Positions 1 through 7,792 are shown, counted from the first letter of the stretch. The stretch is 35,405 nucleotides of DNA from Ktedonobacterales bacterium (GCA_036557285.1 DATBHW010000035.1:1-35405); one strand, 5' to 3'. Translations and numbers: made by a program. The notes: generated from the sequence alone by a model not told the origin.

Positions 1-102
1 GTGTAGCGCCGCCGTCCCGGCGGCCAAACGCTGGCACGTGGAAACGCTGAACGGGCAGCCCTGGTCGCCGGTGAGGCGTTCAGCCGCCGGGACGGCGGCG
101 CT
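1..102. repeat. Interspersed palindromic repeat, truncated by window edge
   Basis: This stretch carries a perfect 20-bp inverted repeat (5-24 with 83-102) built on the TAGCGCCGCC/GGCGGCGCT core that recurs throughout the window. The interior (25-82) is unique to this copy. There is no open reading frame of interest. The left end may extend beyond the window. From 103 to 228 no gene is visible. Confidence 0.75.
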
Positions 103-228
103 CCGCTCGGTCCGGTGCGGCTTTCCGCCAGCGAAGCCACCAGCCAGGAGCATTGACCAAGACGGTCTAGAAAATTCGGGATGACCCATGTTTGGGGCGA
201 AAGCTGGTCTGGCCTGCTCTCCCCGTCA

Positions 229-460
229 CCAAAGGGTGGACCTTTGATACACCCTTTGGCAAAGTCAGAAACGAAACGGCCATCTCCTGAATTGTGCCTG
301 GTGCGACGGTTGCCAGTGAAACGCTTCGCCCCAACCGTTAAGGAGATGGCCGCTGGGAGGAAAAATCCTGGTGGATGATAGAATGCCCCAGCCGCATCTC
401 CTGATATGTTCAGGAGGCGGGGTGAGTGATGCGGCCAGTATTAGAGACTGGCCGCATCAC
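229..460. ncRNA. Candidate structured RNA or hairpin block (unidentified)
   Basis: Four strong inverted repeats follow one another with little spacing. They are 229-238 with 250-259 (perfect 10 bp); 277-288 with 341-352 (perfect 12 bp), enclosing 306-312 with 332-338 (7 bp); 392-404 with 410-420 (11 pairs around a two-base bulge); and 426-439 with 447-460 (perfect 14 bp, 7-nt loop). A short T-run follows at 470-475. No convincing coding frame crosses the block. I compared it by eye with tmRNA, RNase P RNA, SRP RNA and common riboswitch signatures and saw no match. Strand is unknown, because the symmetry reads equally on both; the T-run slightly favours plus. Palindromic DNA of a small mobile element is the main alternative. 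Confidence 0.4.
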
Positions 461-504
461 ATATTCCCATTTTTGGGATCGGACGTTGGGTGTAATATAG
501 CGCC

Positions 505-755
505 ACTTGTAGCGCCGCCATCCTGGCGGCCACCGCTGCGCCAGGGCGAACGCTCGCCCTCCAGGGCAACCTATCAGCAGACCAGCGTCCAGCCGCCTGG
601 AAGGGACGCGCGAGCGACCAACGGGAGCGAGAGTGCGGGAACCCAGTTCCCGCAAGGGCCGCTCCCCGTAGGGGGCCGCAAGCGGCCCTTCCCGAAGGGA
701 GGCGGCGCTACAAGTAACATATCTCGCCTGCCAACGTCTCCTGTGTGGTGGAGCG
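505..755. repeat. Interspersed palindromic repeat, long variant
   Basis: The 15-bp ends at 505-519 and 701-715 are perfect inverted repeats (ACTTGTAGCGCCGCC and its complement). The right end continues into a 40-bp tail (716-755) related to the tails of the copies at 5259, 29615 and 35016. One arm is expanded by an extra module (about 600-700) also seen in the copies at 16405 and 31332. It is ORF-free apart from chance frames. Nothing else was recognised between 756 and the promoter at 804. Confidence 0.8.
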
Positions 756-803
756 TGGCGCCTTGAGGTTTTGCGAGGCGAAAGCAAGCGATATATGAGC
801 CGC

Positions 804-832
804 TTGACGCGCCAGAGCGGGTCTGGTATGCT
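804..832 (+). promoter_or_regulatory. Predicted sigma-70-type promoter of the CHAT-WD40 gene
   Basis: TTGACG at 804-809 and TATGCT at 827-832 are separated by exactly 17 bp. Transcription would start near 840 and give a leader of about 65 nt before the ATG at 904. The same architecture (TTGACA, 17 bp, TATGCT preceded by GG) precedes the next WD40 gene at 3491. Confidence 0.55.
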
Positions 833-903
833 TGGCTCGCGCGAGGCCAGATAATTGCTGGGGACGCGGCAAGCACTGTGCAATTGGACTGGAGGCGCGG
901 GCA

Positions 904-3489
904 ATGGCCTACCTTGATATTGATCTGGAGATTGGTCGTGGCAGCGGGCGCGAGTACCCGCTGGTGGCGCGCTCGGCGGCGGGCGAGGCGCGGGTGATGA
1001 TGCGCTTCCCCTTCGATGAGTTTGCTCTGCAAGGCCGATTGAAGGACTTGCAAATTGCGCTGCTGCGCTCGGCGAATCTGCATCGGCGGGTGCTGTCAGA
1101 GGAAGAGCAGGCAGTGCAAGATTTCGGGCGCAAGCTTTTCGAGGCGGTGTTAGACGGGGATACGCTGGCCCTTTTCGACAAGAGCCGGGCGCAGGCGGCG
1201 CAGGAAGGGCTGGCGGGGGTGCGGCTGCGGCTGCGCATTCAAGCGCCGGAACTGGCGGCGCTGCCCTGGGAATATCTCTATGACGCGCGCCAGGGTGAGT
1301 ACGTTTGTCTGTCACGCGGTACGCCGCTGGTGCGCTATCCTGAGACGGCCCAGCCGATGCAGCCGCTGAAGGTAACGCCGCCCCTGCGTATCCTGGGGAT
1401 GATCTCGAACCCTGACGATCTGGATACGCTGGACGTGAGCCGCGAAAAAGAACGGATGCAGCAGGCGCTGGCGAAACTGGAAGAGGCCGGACTGGTGGAA
1501 CTGACCTGGCTGGCGGGGCAGACGTGGGAAGACTTGCAGGAAGCGATGTGGGGTGGTCCCTGGCATATCTTTCATTTCATCGGGCATGGCGGCTTTGATT
1601 CGCGCAGTGAGGAGGGCATGTTGGCGCTGGCGGACGAGGCGGGCAAGATGAACCTGCTGAGCGCGACGCAGGTGGGTCGCCTGCTGGCGAACCACAGCGC
1701 CCTGCGGCTGGCGCTTCTGAATGCCTGCGAGGGCGGCAAGAGCAGCACCCGCGATCTGTTCTCCAGCGCGGCGGCGACACTGGCGCGGCGCGGTATTCCG
1801 GCTGTGCTGGCGATGCAGTATGAGATTACGGATCAGGCGGCCATCCAACTGACGCGCACGTTCTATCGGGCGCTGGCGCATGGCTTGCCGGTGGACGCTG
1901 CCGTGACGGAAGCGCGAACGGCGATCAGCATGAGCGCCGCGCAGACGCTGGAATGGGGGACGCCGGTTCTGTACCTGCGAACGTCCGACAGCCTGCTTTT
2001 TGACGTGACAGAGCAGCCGATGCCGAGCCAGCCGATGCGCCCGCCGGAAGAACCTGTGCAGGCTGCTGCGCCGGAGACCGCGCCAGCCGCGCCAGCGCAG
2101 GCGAGCGAGCCAGCCAAAGCCGAGCAGAAAACGCCGCGCCAGCAGGCGGAAGAGGCCGAGCAGCAGCGCAGGCGCTATGAGGAGCAACTGGGGGAGGCGG
2201 AGCAGGCTATCGCGCAAGACCCGGCGGACGCCGACGCCTATTATACGAAGGGGTCAAGCCTGTACGCGCTCAATCGTCACGCGGAGGCGTTGGAGGCGTT
2301 CAAGCGGGCCATCGAGCTGCACCCGAAGTTTATCTGGGCCTACATTGGCCGGGCCTACGCGCTGAATGGCCTCAAGCACGCTGCTGAGGCGCTGGCCTCG
2401 GCGGAACAGGCGATTACGCTGATCGGCAAAGATCACCTGTTCTACCGCGAGGTTGCCGCTGCCGCGTTTCGGGCGAAGGGCTACGCGCTGGTGGGATTGA
2501 GGCGCGCCGATGACGCGACGAGCGCGTTTGATTACGCGATTGAGCTTGAGCCAAACAATATTCTGGCGCATCGCGGGAAAGAGGCAGCCCAGGCGCTGTT
2601 CAGCCCGTTCAGAGACACGCCGCTGCTCACCTACAAGGGCCATAAAGATTCGGTTTTTACTGTCGCCTGGTCGCCGGATGGCGCGTGCATCGCCTCTGCC
2701 GGTTACGATAAGACGGTGCAGGTCTGGGAGGCGCAGAGCGGCAAGACGCTGCTGGGCTATCGCCGCCACAGCAGCCTGATCAACGCGCTGGCGTGGTCGC
2801 CCGATGGGACGCGCATCGCTTCGGCCAGCGCCGATAAGATGGTGCAGATCGGAGAAGTGGCGAGCAAGAAGGCGCTGACGATCTATTCCGGCCACGCGAA
2901 AGAAGTCTACGCCGTTCTCTGGCTGCCGGATGGCGTTCGATTGGTTTCGGCAGGCAACGAAGCAAAGGTGTTGATCTGGGAAGCAGCGACGGGAAAGACG
3001 CTCTTGACCTACAAGGAGCATAGCAATTGGGTGGGGGCGCTGGCCTGCGCGCCCGATGGGAGGCGCATCGCGTCGGGGTCGGCGGATGGCACCCTGCACA
3101 TTTGGGATGCCGCCACAGGCAAGACGCTGCGCGTCTACACCGGCCACAGCGGTACGGTGTCGGCGCTGGCGTGGTCGCCGGATGGGACACGCATCGCCTC
3201 TGCGGGGAGCGAGCAAACGGTGCAGGTGTGGGAGGTGGAGACGGGCAGCGTACTCCACACCTATTCCGGCCACAGCAGTTGGGCTAACGCGCTGGCGTGG
3301 TCGCCGGACGGAAGCAAAATCGCTTCGGCCAGCGCCGACGTGCAGGTGTGGGAAGCGACGACGGGAACCCTGCTCTGCGCTTACACCGGCCACAGCGACG
3401 CGGTGCGCGCGGTAGTCTGGTCGCCTGATGGAGCGCGTCTTGCGTCCGGGGGGAACGATAACAGCGTGCAGGTCTGGGAGCCTGCCTGA
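904..3489 (+). CDS. CHAT-domain protease fused to TPR and seven-blade WD40 propeller
   Basis: The 861-residue protein has an N-terminal CHAT (caspase HetF-associated with TPRs) region, roughly residues 90-375. The probable catalytic dyad is His228 (motif FIGHGGF) and Cys275 (motif LLNACEGG). A Pro/Ala/Glu-rich linker and short coiled coil (about 375-437) lead to TPR-like repeats (about 438-560). Seven WD40 blades (about 572-861) each contain a W(S/A)PDG motif; the sixth is two residues short. The ATG at 904 is chosen because GGAGG lies about 8 nt upstream and the domain begins directly after it; an in-frame ATG at 832 lies inside the predicted promoter. In the family, CHAT domains are cysteine proteases of the caspase/separase clan, and the TPR and WD40 parts bind partners. 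Inferred role: a soluble, regulated protease or signalling scaffold. Its substrate is unknown. It probably acts with the WD40 gene downstream. Confidence 0.9.
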   Translation: MAYLDIDLEIGRGSGREYPLVARSAAGEARVMMRFPFDEFALQGRLKDLQIALLRSANLHRRVLSEEEQAVQDFGRKLFEAVLDGDTLALFDKSRAQAAQEGLAGVRLRLRIQAPELAALPWEYLYDARQGEYVCLSRGTPLVRYPETAQPMQPLKVTPPLRILGMISNPDDLDTLDVSREKERMQQALAKLEEAGLVELTWLAGQTWEDLQEAMWGGPWHIFHFIGHGGFDSRSEEGMLALADEAGKMNLLSATQVGRLLANHSALRLALLNACEGGKSSTRDLFSSAAATLARRGIPAVLAMQYEITDQAAIQLTRTFYRALAHGLPVDAAVTEARTAISMSAAQTLEWGTPVLYLRTSDSLLFDVTEQPMPSQPMRPPEEPVQAAAPETAPAAPAQASEPAKAEQKTPRQQAEEAEQQRRRYEEQLGEAEQAIAQDPADADAYYTKGSSLYALNRHAEALEAFKRAIELHPKFIWAYIGRAYALNGLKHAAEALASAEQAITLIGKDHLFYREVAAAAFRAKGYALVGLRRADDATSAFDYAIELEPNNILAHRGKEAAQALFSPFRDTPLLTYKGHKDSVFTVAWSPDGACIASAGYDKTVQVWEAQSGKTLLGYRRHSSLINALAWSPDGTRIASASADKMVQIGEVASKKALTIYSGHAKEVYAVLWLPDGVRLVSAGNEAKVLIWEAATGKTLLTYKEHSNWVGALACAPDGRRIASGSADGTLHIWDAATGKTLRVYTGHSGTVSALAWSPDGTRIASAGSEQTVQVWEVETGSVLHTYSGHSSWANALAWSPDGSKIASASADVQVWEATTGTLLCAYTGHSDAVRAVVWSPDGARLASGGNDNSVQVWEPA

Positions 3490-3490
3490 C

Positions 3491-3519
3491 TTGACAAAGC
3501 AGTGCCAGTTTGGTATGCT
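3491..3519 (+). promoter_or_regulatory. Predicted sigma-70-type promoter of the second WD40 gene
   Basis: A perfect TTGACA (3491-3496) is separated by 17 bp from TATGCT (3514-3519). It starts two bases after the upstream stop codon. The leader to the start codon is about 140 nt. The element resembles the promoter at 804-832. Confidence 0.7.
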
Positions 3520-3665
3520 GTGAGTGATACCAGCAGACCGCTGATTCAGCAGCGCCGACAGGGCCGAATAGCAGCATGTAAGCCGACAGTGTAAGAAGAG
3601 AAGCGAGCAAGGGTTGGGTGCGGCAATCGTGGTAGCAGAGCCTGTGAGAAAGGATGGCGCGCGGG

Positions 3666-4595
3666 ATGAGTATACGCTACTCTGAGAAGACCGCCGGGCA
3701 GGAGGCGCTTCCAGCCATGCGCTCCATTGCCTGGTCGCCTGATGGGCGCTGTATTGTGACGGGCGGCCATGACGGCATCGCGCAGGTGTGGGATGCCGCC
3801 AGCGGCTATTTGCTCTTTACGTATCGCGGTCACGGGCAAGGTCTGACGGCGGTGGCCTGGTCGCCCGATGGCAAGCGTATCGCTTCGAGCGCGCTGGATA
3901 AGACGGTGCAGGTCTGGCAGGTGGGGGAGGAGCGCGCGCTGCTGACCTACCAGGGCCATACCGATCTGGTCTCTGCTGTGGCGTGGGCGCCCGACAGCAG
4001 TTGTATCGCCTCCGGCGGCTTCGACAGCGCCGTCCACATCTGGAATAGTAAGAGCGGCGATTCCGCCCGCACCTATCGCGGCCACGAGCTTTCTTGTGGC
4101 TTTATTACGGCGCTGGCGTGGTCGCCCGATGGCAAACGCATGGCCTCCAGCGCGGGAAATGAGGAGGTGCAGGTGTGGGAAACCGTGACCGGAGATACCC
4201 TGCTCACCTATCAGCACTATATCAGTTGGGTGCGCGTGGTGGCGTGGTCGCCCGATAGCAAGTATATCGCCTCCACCAGCGATGATACAGTGCATTTGTG
4301 GGACGCGGCTACGGGCAAGCATCTGTTTACCTATCGCGGCCACGCGCCCACTATCGAGCGCCAGGAGCTTCAGTGGATAAGCGCGCTGGCGTGGTCCCCC
4401 GACGGCGCGCGCCTGGCTTCGGCCAGCGGCGCTGTTGTTCTGGTGTGGAGCGCCCGGACGGGCGAGACGCTTTCGACACACCGCTGCTCCAGCGGTATCT
4501 CCGCGCTGGCGTGGTCGCCCGATGGCAGCCAGATCGCCACCGGCGGCGAGCAAAAGACGCTGGAACTCTGGCATCCCCGCCAGGCCGGAGCTTGA
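3666..4595 (+). CDS. Stand-alone seven-blade WD40 beta-propeller protein
   Basis: The 309-residue protein consists almost entirely of seven WD40 repeats, each with a W(S/A)PD(G/S) turn and a VxxW-type strand. The sixth has a 5-7 residue insertion before its ISALAW strand. No enzymatic domain, signal peptide or membrane segment is visible, so it is probably a cytoplasmic protein-interaction platform. ATG 3666 is preferred over ATG 3654 because an AAGG element ends right at 3653, leaving no spacing for the earlier codon. Blade sequences closely resemble those of the CHAT-WD40 protein just upstream, suggesting duplication of its propeller and possible mixed binding of the same partner (inference). 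The next two small genes follow at short spacing, up to a terminator at 5196. Confidence 0.88.
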   Translation: MSIRYSEKTAGQEALPAMRSIAWSPDGRCIVTGGHDGIAQVWDAASGYLLFTYRGHGQGLTAVAWSPDGKRIASSALDKTVQVWQVGEERALLTYQGHTDLVSAVAWAPDSSCIASGGFDSAVHIWNSKSGDSARTYRGHELSCGFITALAWSPDGKRMASSAGNEEVQVWETVTGDTLLTYQHYISWVRVVAWSPDSKYIASTSDDTVHLWDAATGKHLFTYRGHAPTIERQELQWISALAWSPDGARLASASGAVVLVWSARTGETLSTHRCSSGISALAWSPDGSQIATGGEQKTLELWHPRQAGA

Positions 4596-4641
4596 TATTT
4601 GTCAGCCATTTTGGTACAAAAGCAGCAGGAGGTATCGAAAA

Positions 4642-4854
4642 ATGAGCGTGCGGACTTTCGCTGCTGTTATACATAAAGAAGAAAACCTCTATGTAGCCGA
4701 ATGCCCAGAGGTGGGTACGACCAGCCAGGGAACGTCTATCGAAGAGGCGCTTGCCAATCTGAAAGAAGCTACTGAACTCTATCTCGAAGAGGTTCCTTTG
4801 CCTGAAACCAGCCACCCAATCCTGACGACCTTCGAGGTCGAGGCTTCTATCTAG
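4642..4854 (+). CDS. Orphan HicB-like antitoxin (UPF0150 family)
   Basis: The 70-residue protein begins with strands typical of HicB-like antitoxins, which fold like a partial RNase H. It includes the signature-like stretch YVAECPEVGTTSQG followed by an amphipathic helix (SIEEALANLKEATELYLEE). A perfect AGGAGG (4627-4632) lies 9 nt before the ATG, so the start is firm. In the classical system HicB neutralises the RNA-cleaving toxin HicA encoded next to it. No HicA-like frame is present on either side, and the gene lacks the C-terminal DNA-binding extension of long HicB proteins. It may be a solitary regulator, or its toxin may be elsewhere or lost. Confidence 0.75.
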   Translation: MSVRTFAAVIHKEENLYVAECPEVGTTSQGTSIEEALANLKEATELYLEEVPLPETSHPILTTFEVEASI

Positions 4855-4871
4855 ATATATAGGGAACAACT

Positions 4872-5165
4872 ATGAGCCAGACAATTAGCCCCGAAATGCC
4901 GCCCAATCACGAAGTCGCCCAGGTCAGCGCAGCGTATGGGGGGATGCCCTGGCTGCTGGAGACAGACCGGCTGCTGCTGCTGCATCTGTACGCCCAGCGC
5001 GGCGAGCAGCTTGAGCAGCTTGCCGCGCTGCAACTGGCGCGGGCGAATCCCAAATCCATTCGCATCGTAGAGGGCCAGATTGCTATGCTCGATCATGCCA
5101 TCCGCGATGCTGAGGAGCAGGCAGCCCTTCACATCAGCCAGGCGGAGATACGGCAAGTACGCTGA
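4872..5165 (+). CDS. Hypothetical small helical protein, last gene of WD40 operon
   Basis: The 97-residue protein is not recognised. It appears mostly helical: LETDRLLLLHLYAQRGEQLE and a second helical stretch around residues 55-92. There is no signal peptide, membrane segment or catalytic motif. It starts 17 nt after the HicB-like gene with an AGGGAA element upstream and is followed 30 nt later by a strong terminator, so it is probably the last gene of the transcript starting at 3491. It is not HicA-like: it lacks the small double-stranded-RNA-binding-like fold pattern and the conserved histidine. Confidence 0.6.
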   Translation: MSQTISPEMPPNHEVAQVSAAYGGMPWLLETDRLLLLHLYAQRGEQLEQLAALQLARANPKSIRIVEGQIAMLDHAIRDAEEQAALHISQAEIRQVR

Positions 5166-5195
5166 TCGTTCTCATGCGTTTGGCTGCCATCCGAG

Positions 5196-5240
5196 CGGGC
5201 CAGGGAGCGAACGATCATCGCTCCCTGGCCCGTTTTGTTT
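5196..5240 (+). terminator. Rho-independent terminator of the WD40-hicB operon
   Basis: A perfect 15-bp stem (5196-5210 with 5218-5232) with a 7-nt loop is followed directly by TTTTGTTT (5233-5240). It sits 30 nt after the stop codon of the preceding gene. Confidence 0.92.
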
Positions 5241-5258
5241 GGCAGGAGCTGATGGGTG

Positions 5259-5436
5259 GGTCCACCATCTATCGGTGGTTGCCACTTGTAGCGCCGCCAT
5301 CTTGGCGGCTCAACGCTGGACTGCCGGTACGGTGGCCTGGAGGGCGAACGCGCGCCCTGGCGCAGCGGTGGCCGCCTGGAAGGCGGCGCTACAAGGAACA
5401 GGTCTCGCTTGCCAGCACCTCATGTCTGGTGGAACT
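5259..5436. repeat. Interspersed palindromic repeat, complete copy
   Basis: The copy runs from GGTCCACCATCTATCGG to a CTGGTGGAAC end, with TTGTAGCGCCGCC and GGCGGCGCTACAA cores inside. The centre holds a GGGCGAACGC(G)CGCCC-like hairpin common to the family. It begins 18 nt after the terminator of the preceding operon. Frames crossing it are chance translations. Confidence 0.85.
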
Positions 5437-5507
5437 TGCCGGGTGGAACCGCTTGCCCTTCGCCCGTTTCAGGCGTATGATGAAATGCGCCAGCTTTGCC
5501 AGCCTTT

Positions 5508-5729
5508 GCAGCGCCACCGTCTCGGCCTTTCTCCCTGAGAGGTGTTCGAGGGGCAGCCGCGCGCGGCCTGCGCCACACCCTGCCCCACCCGCGCCGCCAG
5601 GGACGGCGGTACAGGCGGTAGGCCGCTGCCTGTACCGCCAGCCTCCGTGCTGGCGCGGGCGGGGCAGGGAGCGCCAGGCGCTTTGGCTCGAAAAAGTGGC
5701 AGGGAGAAAGGCCGAGACGGCGGCGCTGC
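5508..5729. repeat. Second palindromic element with 30-bp terminal inverted repeats
   Basis: The ends 5508-5537 and 5700-5729 are inverted repeats of 30 bp with one mismatch. Inside lies a perfect 12-bp hairpin (5605-5616 with 5628-5639). The 222-bp unit has no gene and resembles a miniature inverted-repeat element. It differs from the main repeat family in its ends, but its inner hairpin shares the GGCGGTACA motif seen in copies at 16405 and 33551. No target duplication was evident. 5437-5507 and 5730-5762 hold nothing recognisable. Confidence 0.65.
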
Positions 5730-5795
5730 GGATGGCATCGGCGCGTATTCAACCGGATAACGTATAAAAAAAGGCAGCGAGAAAGAGAGCAGACC

Positions 5796-6992
5796 ATGCA
5801 AAAGCGAAGCGTCCAGGGTGTTCACGTCGCCGACCAGGAGAAGATAGCCTCAATTCGTGACGAGTTACCAGCCCTGCAAAACATCATCTTCATGAACGCG
5901 GGTACCAATGGCCCTTTCCCCCGGCGCAGCCACGAGGCGCTGGTTCAGTATGCCCAGGTGGAACTGACGGAAGGGCGTATTGGCATGGAGACGTTTATGC
6001 GCATGTTTGAGGTCTGGAACCAGGCGCGGGCGCATATGGCGACTATCCTGGGGTGTGATCCGCTGGAGGTTGCGCTGACGCATAACACGACGGAAGGGAT
6101 GAATATCGCGCTGATGGGGCTGGACTGGCAGAAGGGTGATGAGGTGGTGACGGCGACGACCGAGCATCCGGGGGGGCTATATCCGGCATATCTAGTGAAG
6201 CATCGCTATGGGGCCAGGCTGCGGATGACAGAGATCGGGCTGCCGCGCGTCGATCCGGTGGAAGAACTGCGGCGCGCGCTGAGTCCGCGCACGAAAGCAG
6301 TGGTGCTTTCGCATGTTTCCTGGGCAACGGGCATGGTCTTGCCGATTCGTGAACTGGCTGATCTGGCGCATCAGAGCGGCGCTGTGTTCATCTGCGATGC
6401 GGCGCAAGCCTGTGGGATGGTGCCGTCCAGGGTCTACGAGTTGGGGGTGGATGCGTATGCCTGTTCGGGGCAGAAGTGGCTTTGTGGGCCGGATGGGACG
6501 GGGGCGCTGTTCGTTCGCAAGGACCGCCTGACCGATATTCTTCCGACGTATTTTGGATACTGGGGGATTAAACATGGGATGAGTACCACTGAAGGGTACT
6601 TTCTGCCGTCGGATGGCGCGCAACGCTATGAGGCGGCCTCGCTGTATCCTCCGGCGATGAAGGCGTTTGTGACGAGCCTGGGTTGGATTCTTGAGGAGAT
6701 TGGCCTGGAGTGGGTCTACGAACGAATTGCGGGGCTTGGGCACTACTGCTATGATGCGCTTGGCGCTGTTGAAGGGGTGACGGTGCATTCGCCGCGAGAA
6801 CAGATGGCGGGGCTGCTGCACTTTTCGCTGGAGGGCGTAGCTGCGGCTGATGTGACGACCAGGCTGCGCGAGCGCGGGATGATTATTCGTGATACGCCGC
6901 AGCCCGCGTTCAATCGGGTCTCGCTTGGCTTTTACAATACGGAGGAGGAGATCGATCAGCTTGCCGAGGCGGTTGCGGCGCTGCGTTCTTGA
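5796..6992 (+). CDS. PLP-dependent class V aminotransferase (cysteine desulfurase/isopenicillin-N-epimerase-like)
   Basis: The 398-residue cytoplasmic enzyme has the fold-type I layout of the class V family. It shows an N-terminal substrate region (IIFMNAGTNGPFP), the phosphate-binding THNTTEGMN segment, ATTEHPG, the cofactor-ring aspartate in FICDAAQACG and the Schiff-base Lys227 in SGQKWLCGPDGTG. Length is normal for the family. No conserved cysteine loop typical of sulfur-mobilising NifS/IscS enzymes is obvious in the C-terminal part, so epimerase, lyase or kynureninase-like activity is as likely as desulfurase activity. The ATG at 5796 follows GAAAGAG. A TATAAA at 5763-5768 could serve as -10, but no good -35 accompanies it. 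The gene stands alone; the next gene starts after a short gap. Confidence 0.85.
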   Translation: MQKRSVQGVHVADQEKIASIRDELPALQNIIFMNAGTNGPFPRRSHEALVQYAQVELTEGRIGMETFMRMFEVWNQARAHMATILGCDPLEVALTHNTTEGMNIALMGLDWQKGDEVVTATTEHPGGLYPAYLVKHRYGARLRMTEIGLPRVDPVEELRRALSPRTKAVVLSHVSWATGMVLPIRELADLAHQSGAVFICDAAQACGMVPSRVYELGVDAYACSGQKWLCGPDGTGALFVRKDRLTDILPTYFGYWGIKHGMSTTEGYFLPSDGAQRYEAASLYPPAMKAFVTSLGWILEEIGLEWVYERIAGLGHYCYDALGAVEGVTVHSPREQMAGLLHFSLEGVAAADVTTRLRERGMIIRDTPQPAFNRVSLGFYNTEEEIDQLAEAVAALRS

Positions 6993-7023
6993 GAGGTATC
7001 ATCAGAGGTGAGGAGGGGAGAGC

Positions 7024-7357
7024 ATGAACCGGCAGGAGATCGAAAAATATCTGCGTCTGGTGGGCGAGGAGCTACAAAAGCGCCAGATCACGGGCGAGAT
7101 CATCCTTGCTGGGGGCGCGGGAATATCCAGGACTGCGGGTGTACACCGTCGCGCCACAGTACCTGTTTGCAATGAAGGCGAGTGCCGGGCGTCCGCAAGA
7201 TGTCCGTGATCTTCAGGCGTTAGTGACATATCTCCATCTCGGCACTGTACAAGAAGCGATGGATATTGTACAGCAATATATTCCTGCCCATTTGCTCACG
7301 CCAAGACTACAATATATAGTTGAGGGTCTCTTTGAGCCTGAAGAACCAGAAAGATAA
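7024..7357 (+). pseudogene. Decayed DUF6036-type nucleotidyltransferase (internal deletion and frameshift)
   Basis: Two frames hold the two halves of one family. The first, from ATG 7024 behind AGGAGGGG (7011-7018), encodes NRQEIEKYLRLVGEEL and ends in the start of the nucleotidyltransferase GGA motif. The second frame continues with AREYPGLRVYTVAPQYLFAM and KASAGRPQDVRDLQAL, the typical C-terminal part of DUF6036-like proteins, ending at 7357. The residues between GGA and PGLRV, including the catalytic aspartates, are missing, so an internal deletion near 7110-7125 also shifted the frame. Family recognition is from pattern memory. With a lost active site no nucleotidyl transfer is expected. 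The intact partner-like gene starts 9 nt downstream. Confidence 0.7.
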
Positions 7358-7366
7358 GGGGAAACG

Positions 7367-7792
7367 ATGGCAAAACAAGGCGCTGCTGCGACGAGCCAGA
7401 AACGTCAATATCAGCCACAGACCGCTGCGGCTGCCTTTGATCGTCTCCTCCAAGGGACTGATCCCTGGGTAGCTATTGGTGATTTTCTTGATGATTGGCG
7501 TCGTTCGCCAGAAAGAAAGCGTGCGGCGCTCATAGCGGAGCCGATAGCCGAGGCTGGCGCCAATCCTGAGTTTCAGCGTTGGGCCGCTTTCTTTGCAGGA
7601 ATGGTCGAGCGGCTCTGCTGGAGTGCTGGATTGCCTGCTCCTGCCTGGACAACCAGGCCAGCTTATTACTTACCCAAGCCCTGGTATCTGTATCCAGGTA
7701 CACGTATACGCGCCTGGTTGGAAGAAACCACTCCTGCCTCGTTCAAGATGCGCAATATCTTTGGCGGTGATCGCATGCTTGATCGGGTCTAG
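7367..7792 (+). CDS. Hypothetical partner gene of the DUF6036-like nucleotidyltransferase
   Basis: The 141-residue soluble protein starts with a polar disordered stretch, then DPWVAIGDFLDDWRRS and a C-terminal half rich in Trp, Pro and Tyr (PAWTTRPAYYLPKPWYLYPG). It is not assigned to a named family. Proteins with this 'DPWxAxGDFLDDW' pattern are often encoded beside DUF6036-type nucleotidyltransferases in Actinobacteria and Chloroflexota (from memory, not checked). The arrangement resembles nucleotidyltransferase toxin-antitoxin pairs, but no toxin or antitoxin role is shown. AAGGGGAAA precedes ATG 7367 at good spacing. Unlike its neighbour it appears intact. Confidence 0.7.
   Translation: MAKQGAAATSQKRQYQPQTAAAAFDRLLQGTDPWVAIGDFLDDWRRSPERKRAALIAEPIAEAGANPEFQRWAAFFAGMVERLCWSAGLPAPAWTTRPAYYLPKPWYLYPGTRIRAWLEETTPASFKMRNIFGGDRMLDRV

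Noticed and set aside
229-460. Known riboswitch, tmRNA, RNase P or SRP RNA
   Set aside because: None of the conserved words of these RNAs could be found; kept only as an unidentified candidate.
426-475. Canonical Rho-independent terminator
   Set aside because: The 14-bp stem is perfect, but the T-run starts ten bases after it and no gene ends upstream.
410-1315. Long minus-strand frame opposite the CHAT gene start
   Set aside because: Arg/Pro/Ala-rich, crosses a repeat and the clear plus-strand CHAT gene; a GC-rich shadow frame.
2254-3393. 379-codon minus-strand frame opposite the WD40 repeats
   Set aside because: Low-complexity shadow created by repeated WD40 codons; no ribosome site and no family pattern.
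3546-4574. 342-codon minus-strand frame opposite the second WD40 gene
   Set aside because: Mirror of the repetitive propeller gene; repeating 'AIGRPRQR' words come from WSPDG codons read backwards.
4872-5165. HicA toxin partner of the HicB-like gene
   Set aside because: No HicA fold pattern or conserved histidine; too long and mostly helical.
5174-5767. 197-codon plus-strand frame
   Set aside because: It is the translation of a terminator and two palindromic elements.
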